DNA of 64,000 bases from UBA2040 sp041674745 (GCA_041674745.1 JBAYVD010000003.1:1-64000); one strand, 5' to 3'. Shown: positions 7,362-16,922, counted from the stretch's first letter. The notes: generated from the letters alone by a model not told the origin. Translations and numbers: made by a program.

Positions 7362-8927
7362 TTATTCCACCACCAACAAATTCTTTAAGGTTGTTTCTTT
7401 GCCGTTGATATTGATTTTGAAATAATAGGTTCCCGATTTCAGGCCCAATTCATTTAGTGAAAGCGTCAAAATGTGCTTGCCGTAATCCATTGATTTGTTG
7501 TCCAAAATGTGTGCTACATTTCTACCTTGTTGGTCAAAAACCGACAAAGAAACCGTTGATAATTCATGCAATTTGAACGATACATAACTGACATTCGAAG
7601 CTGGATTCGGATATTGCTTTACTTCGTTGGATTTGTTTTGAATACCTATTTCTGGCGTTTTCAAAAGCAATTGAGACAACGGCGTAACATCTGTCCAAAC
7701 ACTCAAATCCGGTCCTTCGAGCCGCGTCCAAATTGGTCGTACGATACCATTGTGAACGGTAATGTTATTGTAATCTCCAAAGAAAACACCGTTGTTGGGT
7801 GTGAAAGGGGATTCACTGATTCTACGGTTCAAGAAACTCGATCCGCCATCTTGTGAAATAGCTAGGTAAACGTCCGTTTGAGCATCCGTATAGTTGCGAC
7901 GATCGTAAAAAACAAAAAATAAATCGCCATTGATTTGGTCGATGTCCATCCACGTTAAAAATTGATGGCGATTGGTTGCATCATCATTAACTATGATAGG
8001 AGCAGACCAGGTATTTCCACCATCCGTTGATTTTGACAACCAAATATCGGTGTTGCTAGTTCCGTTGCGTTGGTCCGACCAATTGATGTAAATCGTCCCA
8101 TGATTGGGACCTCCACTCAAATCGCATTTGGTGATGGGTAAACCGTTGCAACGGTACAGTCCAGGAATAGTATAATCCCAACCGCCTGGTAACGTGGTAA
8201 CTGGAATTTCGGAATTCAACCAAGTATTTCCTTGGTCCAACGAGCGATTGAAAACCAAGCCGTTTGGTCCCGACCAGGCAACATAAATTTCACCGTTTGG
8301 ACCCACAGCGGGAGTTGCTCCTTCAACGGTGTTGTCAGAATCTTCGCAATCACCGTCTACTTCGTTTATTTTTATCGGTGCGGACCAGGTTGCTCCGCCA
8401 TCCGTCGATTTTGAAAACAAGATACTACTTTTCATCGTTGGATCCAATGTGCCGTATGCATCAAATTGAGTCCAAGTCATGTATATATTGTTGTTGGTTC
8501 GGTCGACTACGCTCCACTGTTTGTCTTGCACTTTGGTGCCGTTTAATCCAGTGAAAGTGCCAGCTGTCCAGTTTAATCCTTGATCTGTAGATTTTTGACA
8601 AATGATTCGATCAATCCAATTCCCGGTTCCAGAAGGTGGATTGGCCAAGTGAAAGAAGTAAAAATTGCCATTGGTATCGACATCAATGACTGGATCGCCC
8701 CAAACGCCGTAAGTTGAGGTCATTTGATTTTCTGTCCAAGTTAATCCACCGTCCAGACTTCTGTATTGATTATTGAGGTTCGTTCCTGCAACCAAAATGT
8801 CCGTGTTTTTTGGGTCGATTTTTATGGAAGGTTCATTCGGCGCATTGTTGCCGGAGATGAGCACGTTTTGGGCGTGAGAAAGTTGGTAGCCCAATGTAAG
8901 TAAGCAGAAAAGTAGCAGTGTTTTCAT
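7362..8927 (-). CDS. Secreted BNR/Asp-box repeat (sialidase-like) protein with T9SS type A tail
   Basis: The start at 8927 (MKTLLLFCLLTLGYQ) gives a good signal peptide ending near SHAQ; the longer frame up to 9005 adds an implausible leader. At least five Asp-box motifs are visible (SLDGGLTWTE, STDQGLNWTA, STDGGATWSA, SLDQGNTWLN, STDGGNTWSA), indicating a six-bladed BNR beta-propeller. The C-terminal 80-90 residues (KQYPNPASN...SGTYYFKINING...LLVVE) form a T9SS type A sorting domain. Exposure on the cell surface or release is expected. Sialidase catalytic residues cannot be confirmed, so a structural or adhesive propeller is equally likely. Confidence 0.85.
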   Translation of the reverse strand: MKTLLLFCLLTLGYQLSHAQNVLISGNNAPNEPSIKIDPKNTDILVAGTNLNNQYRSLDGGLTWTENQMTSTYGVWGDPVIDVDTNGNFYFFHLANPPSGTGNWIDRIICQKSTDQGLNWTAGTFTGLNGTKVQDKQWSVVDRTNNNIYMTWTQFDAYGTLDPTMKSSILFSKSTDGGATWSAPIKINEVDGDCEDSDNTVEGATPAVGPNGEIYVAWSGPNGLVFNRSLDQGNTWLNSEIPVTTLPGGWDYTIPGLYRCNGLPITKCDLSGGPNHGTIYINWSDQRNGTSNTDIWLSKSTDGGNTWSAPIIVNDDATNRHQFLTWMDIDQINGDLFFVFYDRRNYTDAQTDVYLAISQDGGSSFLNRRISESPFTPNNGVFFGDYNNITVHNGIVRPIWTRLEGPDLSVWTDVTPLSQLLLKTPEIGIQNKSNEVKQYPNPASNVSYVSFKLHELSTVSLSVFDQQGRNVAHILDNKSMDYGKHILTLSLNELGLKSGTYYFKININGKETTLKNLLVVE

Positions 8928-9081
8928 AGGATCAATTTCGTGCTTCATCAAAAGTAATTTTATAAAATGGCAGTAAATTCTAAAAGATAAACGAAATCTT
9001 ACCACTCGTAAAAGTTGATCTTACTAGTTCAATCGTTATACAAATTTTAGCGAACTAAAAATACGAAAAAAATAGTTGGAA

Positions 9082-10188
9082 TTAAAATTTGATTGCAAGG
9101 GAAGTGCACAAAAAGAAATCGGATCTCAAGAGACCTGATTTTGAAGAAAATACTTCTTTGGAACTACTAAAATGGCGCGCCTCCAATCTCCAAGTGATGT
9201 TTTCAGCAGGTGAAAAGTCGAAATTCCATGATAAACCATATACTTGAAACCCTTTGTTTTTTCCAGCAGAAACTAGTGTGTTTTTCTGGTCATCATAATA
9301 TTCTGCACGCAAGGCTGTTTTCCATGTGTTGGTAAGTTTGAATTGCGCTATAAGTACCGGACTGTACCAACTATTGTACTGATTGGTATTTTTAGTTTTT
9401 TGTTGAAATCCAACATCGAAACCGGCAATCAATCCTATCCGTTTGGAAAGTTGCAATTGCCCATAGAAATTGTTGAAATACCGCATTCTCCGCAAACTGT
9501 CAGGGTCATCCGTTCCAATAAATGTGCTCCAATTCAGTGTGATTTTCTTGGATGGCGCAAATTTTAATTGCGTACCAAAAGACGGAATTGAATTGCCAGG
9601 CAAACGCTGAATTCGTTGCCAGCCGTTTAAAACCAAAGCGGCCATTTCCCACTTAGAATTGGGTTGAAATGTCAATTTTGCTCCGGATAAATAATAAGGC
9701 GAATTTTCTGCCAAGATGGAGCGAGTTAAGGTCCAATTGTCGGATGAAATGGCACTTTCAAAACCGATGTGCGAACTAAAAATACCAGCATCCAGCCAAA
9801 GTCGGTTTTTTTTACTGATAGAAATCCCGACGTTGGCTTCGAAAATAGTTCGCAACATGCTAGGTTCGGCGGCATAATTGTCTTGCGCATAGGTTCCGGC
9901 TTGAAGCGCTAAATTGGCTCTGTATTGCGGATTTTTAACTGCTATTTTTAGAAAACCTACATTGAGGTTGAACTCATTTTGTCGGTTGTGATTGTAAAGA
10001 AAAGGCTGGCGAATATTGCCCGTTGGCTGATTAAAATCATAGGCATAGAAAATATCGACAAAACCCGAGAATTCAATCGTTGGTTTTTGATTCCAAGCGA
10101 TCGTATCTTTTGCCTCTTGTGCCTGAGAATTGCTCGTTGAAAAAAGAATCAACAAGAGGAGAATGATCGGTTTCAATTCAATTTTCAT
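9082..10188 (-). CDS. Outer-membrane beta-barrel porin (BBP2/OmpL-like)
   Basis: 368 residues, with a signal peptide ending near SNSQAQ. The body has alternating-hydrophobicity strands and aromatic girdles (FSGFVDIFYAYDFNQP, LNVGFLKIAVKNP, SPYYLSGAKLTFQP) and ends in the barrel-type aromatic TSLAIKF. FVDIFYAYD plus NRQNEFNLN is typical of the bbp2 porin family. Its ATG overlaps the trkA stop (ATGA, 10185-10188), so it is the last gene of the potassium-uptake operon and is translated with TrkA. It is probably an outer-membrane pore matched to inner-membrane K+ import, which is inferred from context. Confidence 0.85.
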   Translation of the reverse strand: MKIELKPIILLLLILFSTSNSQAQEAKDTIAWNQKPTIEFSGFVDIFYAYDFNQPTGNIRQPFLYNHNRQNEFNLNVGFLKIAVKNPQYRANLALQAGTYAQDNYAAEPSMLRTIFEANVGISISKKNRLWLDAGIFSSHIGFESAISSDNWTLTRSILAENSPYYLSGAKLTFQPNSKWEMAALVLNGWQRIQRLPGNSIPSFGTQLKFAPSKKITLNWSTFIGTDDPDSLRRMRYFNNFYGQLQLSKRIGLIAGFDVGFQQKTKNTNQYNSWYSPVLIAQFKLTNTWKTALRAEYYDDQKNTLVSAGKNKGFQVYGLSWNFDFSPAENITWRLEARHFSSSKEVFSSKSGLLRSDFFLCTSLAIKF

Positions 10189-10847
10189 TTTCCAAAAATT
10201 TGAGATATTTGGGCTACTTTGTTTCGTTTTGACAAAACTACCACAATATCTTTTATGAAGACGCGGGTTTCTCCATCGGGCACAATGATTTGATTGTTCC
10301 GTTTGATGAGAATAATTCGGGTGTCGTTGGGTAGAATTTTCGCTTTGTTCAATTCCTTGATCAATTTATTCACGAGGATGGATTCGGTTTCGACAACCAT
10401 TTCCAATACCTCAAAACCATCCCCTAAATCTAAGAATTCTTTCACATTTGGCCCTTGAATTGCACGGTACAAATAGCGGCCATTCAATCGATACGGACTT
10501 TCTACGGTATCAATTCCCAATTGCTCAAATATGGGCAAATGATCTTCGTTGTTTACAGAACTTACCAATCTTTTAACGCCCAATTGTTTTGCCAAAAGTA
10601 TCACCAAAGAATTGACAGCATCGTCATTGGTTGTCACAATTATGGCGTCTGCTTTTTCGGCTTTTGCCTCTTTTAGCGCTTCCAAACTAGTTGCGTCCGC
10701 GTGGATCACAACACAATCAAAATGTGTTGCCACCCATTCTGCTGCCTCTTGACTTTTTTCTATGACAAAAACATCGTGACCATCAGCAACTGCTGATTCG
10801 ATAACATGTTTTCCAGTTCGTCCTGAACCGATTATGATTATATGCAT
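10185..10847 (-). CDS. trkA: Trk/Ktr K+ uptake regulatory subunit, NAD-binding
   Basis: 220 residues. The N-terminal Rossmann RCK_N domain has IIIGSGRTGKHV (residues 3-14) and conserved acidic residues at VFVIEKS and VIHADAT. The C-terminal RCK_C domain covers roughly 135-215 (LVNKLIKELNKAKILPND). This is the single-RCK length of KtrA, not the double-length E. coli TrkA. It gates the TrkH-type pore through nucleotide binding on the cytoplasmic face. It lies 17 bp downstream of trkH and overlaps the porin gene. Confidence 0.92.
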   Translation of the reverse strand: MHIIIIGSGRTGKHVIESAVADGHDVFVIEKSQEAAEWVATHFDCVVIHADATSLEALKEAKAEKADAIIVTTNDDAVNSLVILLAKQLGVKRLVSSVNNEDHLPIFEQLGIDTVESPYRLNGRYLYRAIQGPNVKEFLDLGDGFEVLEMVVETESILVNKLIKELNKAKILPNDTRIILIKRNNQIIVPDGETRVFIKDIVVVLSKRNKVAQISQIFGK

Positions 10848-10864
10848 TTTTCGTATTTATTTAA

Positions 10865-12424
10865 TTAAACAATTTGCGGTTTGGTGCGGTAAAAAATAAT
10901 TCGCAGTAATACCAGAACGGGAATAATTTCAATGCGCCCAGCCCACATTTGAATTACATAAACCATTTCTAATATTGGGGACATGCTTGGATCACTGATT
11001 CCCGACGACAAACCAACCGTTCCTTGTGCGGAGGCCGATTCGAAAAGTGCGTCTGCCATCGTGAAGCTTTTTGGCATATAGGCAATGGTTATCATGGTGG
11101 AAACCAAAACAAACAGTAAGTAAATTAAAGTAAAAAGTCCAGCTTTGGCCAATTCCGAATTCATTTCGCTTGGAAGCATTAGTTTACCATTGAATTTTAC
11201 AGTTTTAATGGTGTTTTTGGAAAGAAAAACTTTGTTGACATGCCAGCGCAAACCTTTTTGAAGCAACAACGCCCGAATGATTTTTATTCCCCCGACCGTT
11301 CCTCCAGCGCAACCTCCAACGATCATGGCGCCAAATACAATGAACAAAACGGATAAATCATCCCACACACCGATGTTGGAAGTTTGCCAACCTGTTGTCG
11401 TTAAGGCAGTTGCGAATTGAAACATTCCTTCACGAATGGGGTCGGGAACAATGGCTGCTTTGTAGAGGAAAAACGAAAGCACAATTCCACCAAATAAGGA
11501 GGCAAGTAACAAAGCTCTCGTTTGAATATCTTTCCAAAGCAATTTTACCTCGCCAAGCATCACCAATCGGTATAGAAAGGGAAGTGACATTCCGCCAATG
11601 AGCATCGGAAAAATATACAACCAATCCATAGCCGGAGATTTGTAGGTGGCAATACTATCATCCAAATTACTAAAACCACCTGTAGATTGTCCCGCCATGG
11701 CGTGATTGATGGTATCGAACAATGCTTCTGAAATGGGGTAATCCGGGAGAATAATCAACGTTCCGACAAACAGAATAACAAAAACGAGAAACGTAATCAA
11801 AATGTAAATTTTCCAGATGGCTCGGGCTGTTTGAATCACATTTGTTCGAACCTTGGTGCCACTCGCTTCTGAACCATACAATTTAATCGCGCCTTGCCCA
11901 GGGATATGTTTGAAAACGGCCAATGCCATCACGATAAAACCTGCTCCGCCAATAAATTGCGAGAAATTGCGATAGAAATTGATGGTACGACCAACCGATG
12001 GTTCGTGATACGCCATGGTGAGTCCCGTAGTAGTAAAAGCGCTGGCACTTTCAAAAATACAATGCAATGGATTTTTGAAGTTCAACAAACTGGGCGTGTA
12101 ATCCATTCCAACTGGAACGAATTTTTGCATCACCTCAAACGGGGTAATCCACGCCGTAACATAGTAAGGCAAAGCGCCGAAAACAATCACCATCAACCAG
12201 CCAACCGCCGCTATGGCAAGCGAATGTTTGTCCTTCGGCTCGTCTGTGTTTTTGAATAGCAAATACAAAGAATATCCAATGACCAACGTTATGGCTCCCG
12301 AAATTAAAAATCCCAAAAGTGGATACCATTCTTGATAAATGAGGGAAACAATGATGGGTACCAACATGACAAATCCTACGATGATTTGCAAACTTGCGAC
12401 CTGTTTCACAAAGGTTTTGTACAT
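10865..12424 (-). CDS. trkH: TrkH/KtrB family K+ transporter pore subunit
   Basis: 519 residues with about ten hydrophobic helices. The four selectivity-filter P-loops are recognisable: ASAFTTTGLT, GQSTGGFSN, ALTTTGWQT and SAQGTVGLS, each with the conserved Gly of the filter. The motif GGCAGGTVGGIK before the third gating helix is typical. It forms the K+ pathway in the inner membrane and is paired with the RCK protein encoded immediately downstream. It lies four bases downstream of a small helical protein gene in the same operon. Confidence 0.94.
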   Translation of the reverse strand: MYKTFVKQVASLQIIVGFVMLVPIIVSLIYQEWYPLLGFLISGAITLVIGYSLYLLFKNTDEPKDKHSLAIAAVGWLMVIVFGALPYYVTAWITPFEVMQKFVPVGMDYTPSLLNFKNPLHCIFESASAFTTTGLTMAYHEPSVGRTINFYRNFSQFIGGAGFIVMALAVFKHIPGQGAIKLYGSEASGTKVRTNVIQTARAIWKIYILITFLVFVILFVGTLIILPDYPISEALFDTINHAMAGQSTGGFSNLDDSIATYKSPAMDWLYIFPMLIGGMSLPFLYRLVMLGEVKLLWKDIQTRALLLASLFGGIVLSFFLYKAAIVPDPIREGMFQFATALTTTGWQTSNIGVWDDLSVLFIVFGAMIVGGCAGGTVGGIKIIRALLLQKGLRWHVNKVFLSKNTIKTVKFNGKLMLPSEMNSELAKAGLFTLIYLLFVLVSTMITIAYMPKSFTMADALFESASAQGTVGLSSGISDPSMSPILEMVYVIQMWAGRIEIIPVLVLLRIIFYRTKPQIV

Positions 12425-12428
12425 GATT

Positions 12429-12767
12429 TTACTTTTTTGAGGAATAGGTAGAAAGCAGCATTTGAAGATTTTCTATCAGATGCGAAAAGAGATGATCTAT
12501 TTCAGGAGTTGGTGGATTGAAATTTTCAGTGATACTTTTCAAAGTAGTTGAACGCTGTAACATGTCGGTTAAGTGAATTTGGAAATTTTGCAAGGTTGTG
12601 TCTTGCATTGCATGATTCATGCAAGTATTCAATTCATCTCCACCGTCCACCACTTGTTTCCACTGCGCAAAAGGATCCTCTTTCAATTTTTTTGAAAGCG
12701 CATTTAATAGTTGAAATGTCTGAACTATATGGTGAGCCGTTTCCGAATCGATTTGAATTTCTTTCAT
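12429..12767 (-). CDS. Small helical protein of the K+ operon (hypothetical)
   Basis: 112 residues from MKEIQIDSETAHHIVQTF at 12767. An AAAAGG-like stretch lies upstream of that ATG; an earlier in-frame start at 12815 adds 16 residues. The sequence is predicted mostly helical and soluble, with a HLTDMLQRSTTLKS segment and a SHLIENLQMLLSTYSS tail. I do not recognise the family. It sits four bases before trkH, so co-expression is almost certain. It may be an accessory or regulatory factor for the transporter. No metal or nucleotide motif is visible. Confidence 0.65.
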   Translation of the reverse strand: MKEIQIDSETAHHIVQTFQLLNALSKKLKEDPFAQWKQVVDGGDELNTCMNHAMQDTTLQNFQIHLTDMLQRSTTLKSITENFNPPTPEIDHLFSHLIENLQMLLSTYSSKK

Positions 12768-12921
12768 TTTTGCCTTTTCAAGGAAGAATTTTGCTTCTTC
12801 TGATTTACAAGGCAAAGTTCAGGGCAATGAACTATGGAAAAAATCAAGTTTTGGTGTGAGGAGATAAAAATTTTATAAAGATGAAATTTTACTTTATGAA
12901 AAAGACAAGAAGAATTTTTTT

Positions 12922-13599
12922 TCACGAAAATCGATAACCGACACCACTTTCAGTAATGATGTATTTTGGGAAATTGGGGTTCTCTTCAATTTTTTTGCGC
13001 AACGAACCGACAAATACGCGCAAATAGTGGGTTTCCATTTGTCGGCCAACTCCCCATATTTGTTTCAAAATAAATTGATGGGTCAACACTCTTCCTTCAT
13101 TTTTCATAAAGAGCATCAACAAACTATATTCGGTCGACGTGAGTTTTAGAATTTGACTGTCTTTTTTCACCACTCGGGCCACAAAATCAATTTCAAGAGC
13201 GCCACAAATGAGTGTTGTTTCATTCATTTCACTTTGACTTCTTCTCAGTGCCGAGCGTATACGAGCCAATAATTCACCCGTTCGAAAAGGCTTTGTTAAA
13301 TAATCGGTGGCACCATGATCGAGTGCCGAAACAATATCCACTTCATCGTCCAGTACAGAAAGGATCAGAATAGGATTGTTATACCATTCACGTAATTTTT
13401 GCAAAACTTCGTGTCCACTTGCATCTGGCAAGCCGATGTCCAATAAGATCAAATCTGGAGGATGATTGGCCGCCAACAACAATCCTTCTTTGGCTGTCGC
13501 TGCTTGAATTACTTTGTAATCGTTGCTCTCCAAATTGATTTGCAACAGTTTTCGGATTTGGGGTTCATCGTCGATGATGAGTATTTCTGCTTTATTCAT
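12922..13599 (-). CDS. OmpR/KdpE-type response regulator
   Basis: 225 residues from ATG 13599. The receiver domain has the acidic pair DD (10-11), phospho-acceptor Asp54 in LILLDIGLPD, and the conserved Lys in DYLTKPF. The C-terminal winged helix (EYSLLMLFMKNEGRVLTHQFILKQIWG) is OmpR/KdpE type, ending ITESGVGYRFS. It overlaps the histidine kinase gene by 8 bp (ATGAATAA). Family resemblance and the adjacent trkHA genes suggest that it controls K+ uptake. No kdpFABC genes are present in this window. Confidence 0.9.
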   Translation of the reverse strand: MNKAEILIIDDEPQIRKLLQINLESNDYKVIQAATAKEGLLLAANHPPDLILLDIGLPDASGHEVLQKLREWYNNPILILSVLDDEVDIVSALDHGATDYLTKPFRTGELLARIRSALRRSQSEMNETTLICGALEIDFVARVVKKDSQILKLTSTEYSLLMLFMKNEGRVLTHQFILKQIWGVGRQMETHYLRVFVGSLRKKIEENPNFPKYIITESGVGYRFS

Positions 13600-14674
13600 G
13601 GTCAAAATCGAGTAATGAGGTGGTTTCTACCGGTAAAATAATGGTGAATTTGGCACCTCCATTTTTCTGGTTTTCCAATATAATTTTACCATTGAGTGCT
13701 TCTGTAAAACCTTTGACGATTGACAATCCCAAACCAATTCCGCCCGTTTTTGCGTGCGACAACCGATAAAACTTGTCAAAAACAAATGCAATTTCTTTTT
13801 CGGGGAAACCCAAGCCGTTGTCGGAGACCACAAACTGACAAGAATTGTTTTGACAATCGACTTCGATAAGAATCAACGAATTTTCGGGTGTATGATGCAA
13901 GGCATTGTAAACAAGATTGCCAATTATTTGCTCCAAAAATCCACGGTCCGTTTTGCACAAGGGAAGATTTTCTTTTGGTTCAAAGTGAATGCGGTGATGA
14001 ATCGCATCGGGTTCTGTATTTTTTAGGATTCTAAAAATCAATTCGTTGATATCGCACCAGTCCAGTTTGGGTTTTAAAATTCCAGCGTCCAGTCGACTCA
14101 TGCTGAGTAAATTTTCCACTTGCCGGTTTAAGCGCAAAGACGCAGTTTCAATTTCCGTGTACAGTTCTTTTTCCACCTTCAAAGACAAGGTGTTTTCGGA
14201 ACTGTTCAAGGTATCAATGGCACCGATAATGGCCGAAATTGGTGTTCTCAATTCATGTGAAAGTGAATTCAATAAGGTATTGTACAAAGCAATGCTTTTT
14301 AACCGTTCGCGTTCTTTTTGTTCTTTCTGCTCAAACTCGCGGATTTTAAACGTCAACACCGCATTGATCGAGGCGATTACGAAGTACATTAAAAACATCA
14401 AACCGTCTTCTGGCGAACCAATGTGAAAGTTGAAAACAGGAGGAATGAAAAAGAAATTCCAAATCAAGGCGCTTAGCAACGCAGCAATTAAAACAGGGAA
14501 AATATCAAACAAAATGGCCAAAACCGAAACCACGAGTAACAATAAAAACGCCACAACTCGGTAACCAATCCAGGGTGCGGCAAAAAAGCAAAGCAAAGCA
14601 GTGAAGAGAATGAGGAAAATACTGATCCCATATTGTTTCTTTAGACTGTATTTTCGGGTGGTAAGAATGTCCAC
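13592..14674 (-). CDS. KdpD-like sensor histidine kinase lacking the N-terminal sensor part
   Basis: 360 residues with a GTG start. Four transmembrane helices lie at about 17-110, with the loop FFIPPVFNFHIGSPED typical of the DUF4118 membrane domain of KdpD. The HisKA domain follows with SHELRTP (phospho-His140), then the HATPase_c domain with N-box NLVYNALHHTP, G1 box VSDNGLGFP, F box and G2 GGIGLGLSIV. Canonical KdpD is about 890 residues and carries KdpD and Usp domains before the membrane part; these are absent here. It probably senses K+ or turgor through the membrane or cytosolic kinase core alone. It is coupled to the downstream response regulator. Confidence 0.88.
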   Translation of the reverse strand: MDILTTRKYSLKKQYGISIFLILFTALLCFFAAPWIGYRVVAFLLLLVVSVLAILFDIFPVLIAALLSALIWNFFFIPPVFNFHIGSPEDGLMFLMYFVIASINAVLTFKIREFEQKEQKERERLKSIALYNTLLNSLSHELRTPISAIIGAIDTLNSSENTLSLKVEKELYTEIETASLRLNRQVENLLSMSRLDAGILKPKLDWCDINELIFRILKNTEPDAIHHRIHFEPKENLPLCKTDRGFLEQIIGNLVYNALHHTPENSLILIEVDCQNNSCQFVVSDNGLGFPEKEIAFVFDKFYRLSHAKTGGIGLGLSIVKGFTEALNGKIILENQKNGGAKFTIILPVETTSLLDFDHE

Positions 14675-14849
14675 GGTTTTTATTTCAAAGGTACGGATAG
14701 TCGTATAAAGATTTTGTAAAATTTGCTACCTACTTTCTTTATAGACTTGCAAAAGCGAGTCCACACCAATTGAAAATTAGAAGCTTCGGAGTTTACTCCC
14801 GAAAAGACATTTTATGAAATCTGCTACAAGATGAACCGACCCAAATGTT

Positions 14850-15458
14850 TTATTGAAAAAAATCCTTCAAACCTGTCAAGATACTTTGTACCGCGTACGA
14901 TGCCAGAATCATCCCCATGATTTTACTAATAATGGAAATCCCGTATTCTCCAATTCTCTTTTGAACATGATTGGCGGCGAGTAGAAGGATCATGGTAAGT
15001 GCCACAACAAAAAGCACGAGAAAAGTAGTGGTAATTTGTTCTTGAATTGTATACAAATGATTATCTGTCATTAACACAACCGCCATAATTGCTCCAGGAG
15101 AGGCAATAGAAGGAATTGCAATTGGGAAAATCGTGACGTGTTTGTAATCCGTAATTTTCGATTTTTCATTCGATGGTTTGCCATCACCAAAGATCATAGT
15201 TAAGGCAAATAAAAATAAAATGACACCGCCGGAAACTTGAAATGCATTGAGCGAAACGGACATTCCTTCCAAAATAATTTGTCCTACAACAATGAAAAAT
15301 AGGAGCACGCAAAACGCAATAAAAGAGGCGCGAAGGGCTATTTTTTTCTTGTGGTGTTTATCAAATTGTTTCGTTGCTTCCAAATATACGGGCACACTTC
15401 CCAAAGGATCAATTACGGCAATTAGAAAAAATATTTTGGTAAAGATGGCTGTGAGCAT
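14850..15458 (-). CDS. MarC family (UPF0056) membrane protein
   Basis: 202 residues with about six hydrophobic helices. LIAVIDPLGSVPVYLEATK at the N-terminus and FPIAIPSIASPGAIMAVV in the middle are signature MarC segments. The role of the family is not established; the link to antibiotic resistance suggested by the old name was withdrawn. It starts one base after the upstream lipoprotein gene ends, so the two form an operon. Confidence 0.9.
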   Translation of the reverse strand: MLTAIFTKIFFLIAVIDPLGSVPVYLEATKQFDKHHKKKIALRASFIAFCVLLFFIVVGQIILEGMSVSLNAFQVSGGVILFLFALTMIFGDGKPSNEKSKITDYKHVTIFPIAIPSIASPGAIMAVVLMTDNHLYTIQEQITTTFLVLFVVALTMILLLAANHVQKRIGEYGISIISKIMGMILASYAVQSILTGLKDFFQ

Positions 15459-15459
15459 T

Positions 15460-15969
15460 TTACTTCGTTCTAATACCCTGGGTAAGAAATGAAATCCCTA
15501 GTTGGCCGTTGGTTGATATCATGACTCCTTCAAAGAGGGGTTCATGGACATTCGGTTTTGTTTTCCAATCAAAAAGGAAATTCCCGCCTGTGCCACCGGC
15601 GATGTCTTTCCCGTCGATCACAATTTCAATGGTTTCCATGGGTGAAATGTAAATCGGATGATCGAAATACGAACGAATGGCGTCTCCTTTGGTATTGAAA
15701 TAAATGGCTTTGTCGATGTAGATTGTATCTTCTTTGTTCACATTTCGAATGCTTGCCGTTACCGTTAAACTGAATGTACTGTGCTCGTTTTGACTATAGA
15801 TTTCAGAATAAGTTGACAAATAAGTACTTCCTGAAATGAGTGAATCGATTGGATTGTAATTCGCTTTTCGGTTAGCCCATACAACAGGATTCACTGAACT
15901 CATCTCCTTGTCTGCTTGACAAGAAAACAGGAAGCTTGAAAGAAAAAGAAAGGATATGATTTTTTTCAT
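15460..15969 (-). CDS. Hypothetical lipoprotein upstream of marC
   Basis: 169 residues. MKKIISFLFLSSFLFSC carries a lipobox with Cys17 followed by QADK. The mature part looks like a beta-rich domain (STFSLTVTASIRNVNKED, ETIEIVIDGKDIAGGTGGNF), similar to small DUF3124-like lipoproteins, though I cannot confirm the family. It is coupled one base ahead of the MarC gene. Confidence 0.75.
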   Translation of the reverse strand: MKKIISFLFLSSFLFSCQADKEMSSVNPVVWANRKANYNPIDSLISGSTYLSTYSEIYSQNEHSTFSLTVTASIRNVNKEDTIYIDKAIYFNTKGDAIRSYFDHPIYISPMETIEIVIDGKDIAGGTGGNFLFDWKTKPNVHEPLFEGVMISTNGQLGISFLTQGIRTK

Positions 15970-16154
15970 ATGTCACGTTATTGCTGTATTCTCAGTAAAT
16001 ATAAGAAATTCAAGCGCGAAAAGGATTCAGAAACCAGCCAGCATATGTTAAAATGATTTTCAATGACACAGAACGAATTGATTTGTTCCGGCTTTACCAA
16101 TGTGAGTTTACGGATTTATGCAAGACTATTGACCTTGACATTCTTGGCGGATGA

Positions 16155-16922
16155 TTATTCCTCCAACAAAGACTTCACGTCATTTTCAAGCGTCAAACCA
16201 TATTCGTAGCCATAATCATAAATGTCTTGAATTTTTTTCAAATCAAAAAGGCTAAATTGACTCATATTTGGTGGTTGGATGAAGAGGTCGCATTTGTCCA
16301 CTTTGTGGCGTAAAGAGTTTCCCAATGCTAGGTGAAAACTGCGGTCGAGAATGTTTTTAATTCCAATTTCTTTTTCCTCTTTTTGAATGGAATTTACGTC
16401 AATCCCGATGATTTTATCGCATTTCCCTATCAAGGGATCTATCGGGAAGTTGTCAAGTATCCCTCCATCAATGTATTGTGTGTCGTTTAAAGCAATTGGC
16501 TTGAAAACGACAGGAACGGAACTGGAAGCCATGATGGCTTGCGCCAATTCTCCCGTTTGAAAATAGTGGATTTCTCCTTTTAAAATGTCAGTTGCGGCAA
16601 TGTATAATGGAATGTTTAGTTCTTCAAATGAGTTATTTGGAAAATATTGGTTGTAGATTTTTTCAAATCCTTTCATTGAAAATATACCTTTGGTTTCGAG
16701 GGAAATATTCGAAAAACTGAAGAAATGACCATTTTTAACCACTTCTAGAATTTCAGCAATTGAATATCCTTTGGCATAAAATGCACCGGCAATGGCTCCA
16801 GCGCTGGTTCCTGAAATAATAGTCGGCGCTACACCAAATTCTTCCAAGGCTTTTAATATTCCCAGATGAGCAACGCCTCGCACGCCACCGCCAGATAAGG
16901 CTATTCCAATTTTTGGTTTCAT
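16155..16922 (-). CDS. Patatin-like phospholipase family protein (RssA-like)
   Basis: 255 residues from MKPKIGIALSGGGVRGVAH (16922). The frame extends to 16967, but the family begins at this position. The oxyanion hole GGGVRG, nucleophile elbow GTSAG with Ser, and catalytic dyad Asp in DGGILDN are all present, so it is expected to be an active serine lipid acyl hydrolase. No signal peptide is visible, suggesting a cytosolic RssA/YchK-type enzyme. Function beyond lipid hydrolysis is unknown. It is a single gene with no tight neighbours. Confidence 0.9.
   Translation of the reverse strand: MKPKIGIALSGGGVRGVAHLGILKALEEFGVAPTIISGTSAGAIAGAFYAKGYSIAEILEVVKNGHFFSFSNISLETKGIFSMKGFEKIYNQYFPNNSFEELNIPLYIAATDILKGEIHYFQTGELAQAIMASSSVPVVFKPIALNDTQYIDGGILDNFPIDPLIGKCDKIIGIDVNSIQKEEKEIGIKNILDRSFHLALGNSLRHKVDKCDLFIQPPNMSQFSLFDLKKIQDIYDYGYEYGLTLENDVKSLLEE

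Noticed and set aside
7362..9005. Long N-terminal leader on the BNR protein
   Set aside because: The signal peptide starting at 8927 is convincing; the upstream part has an unusual basic leader and is likely untranslated.
12922..14674. Canonical KdpDE pair with Kdp ATPase
   Set aside because: No kdpFABC genes in the window and the kinase lacks the KdpD and Usp domains; I call it KdpD-like only.
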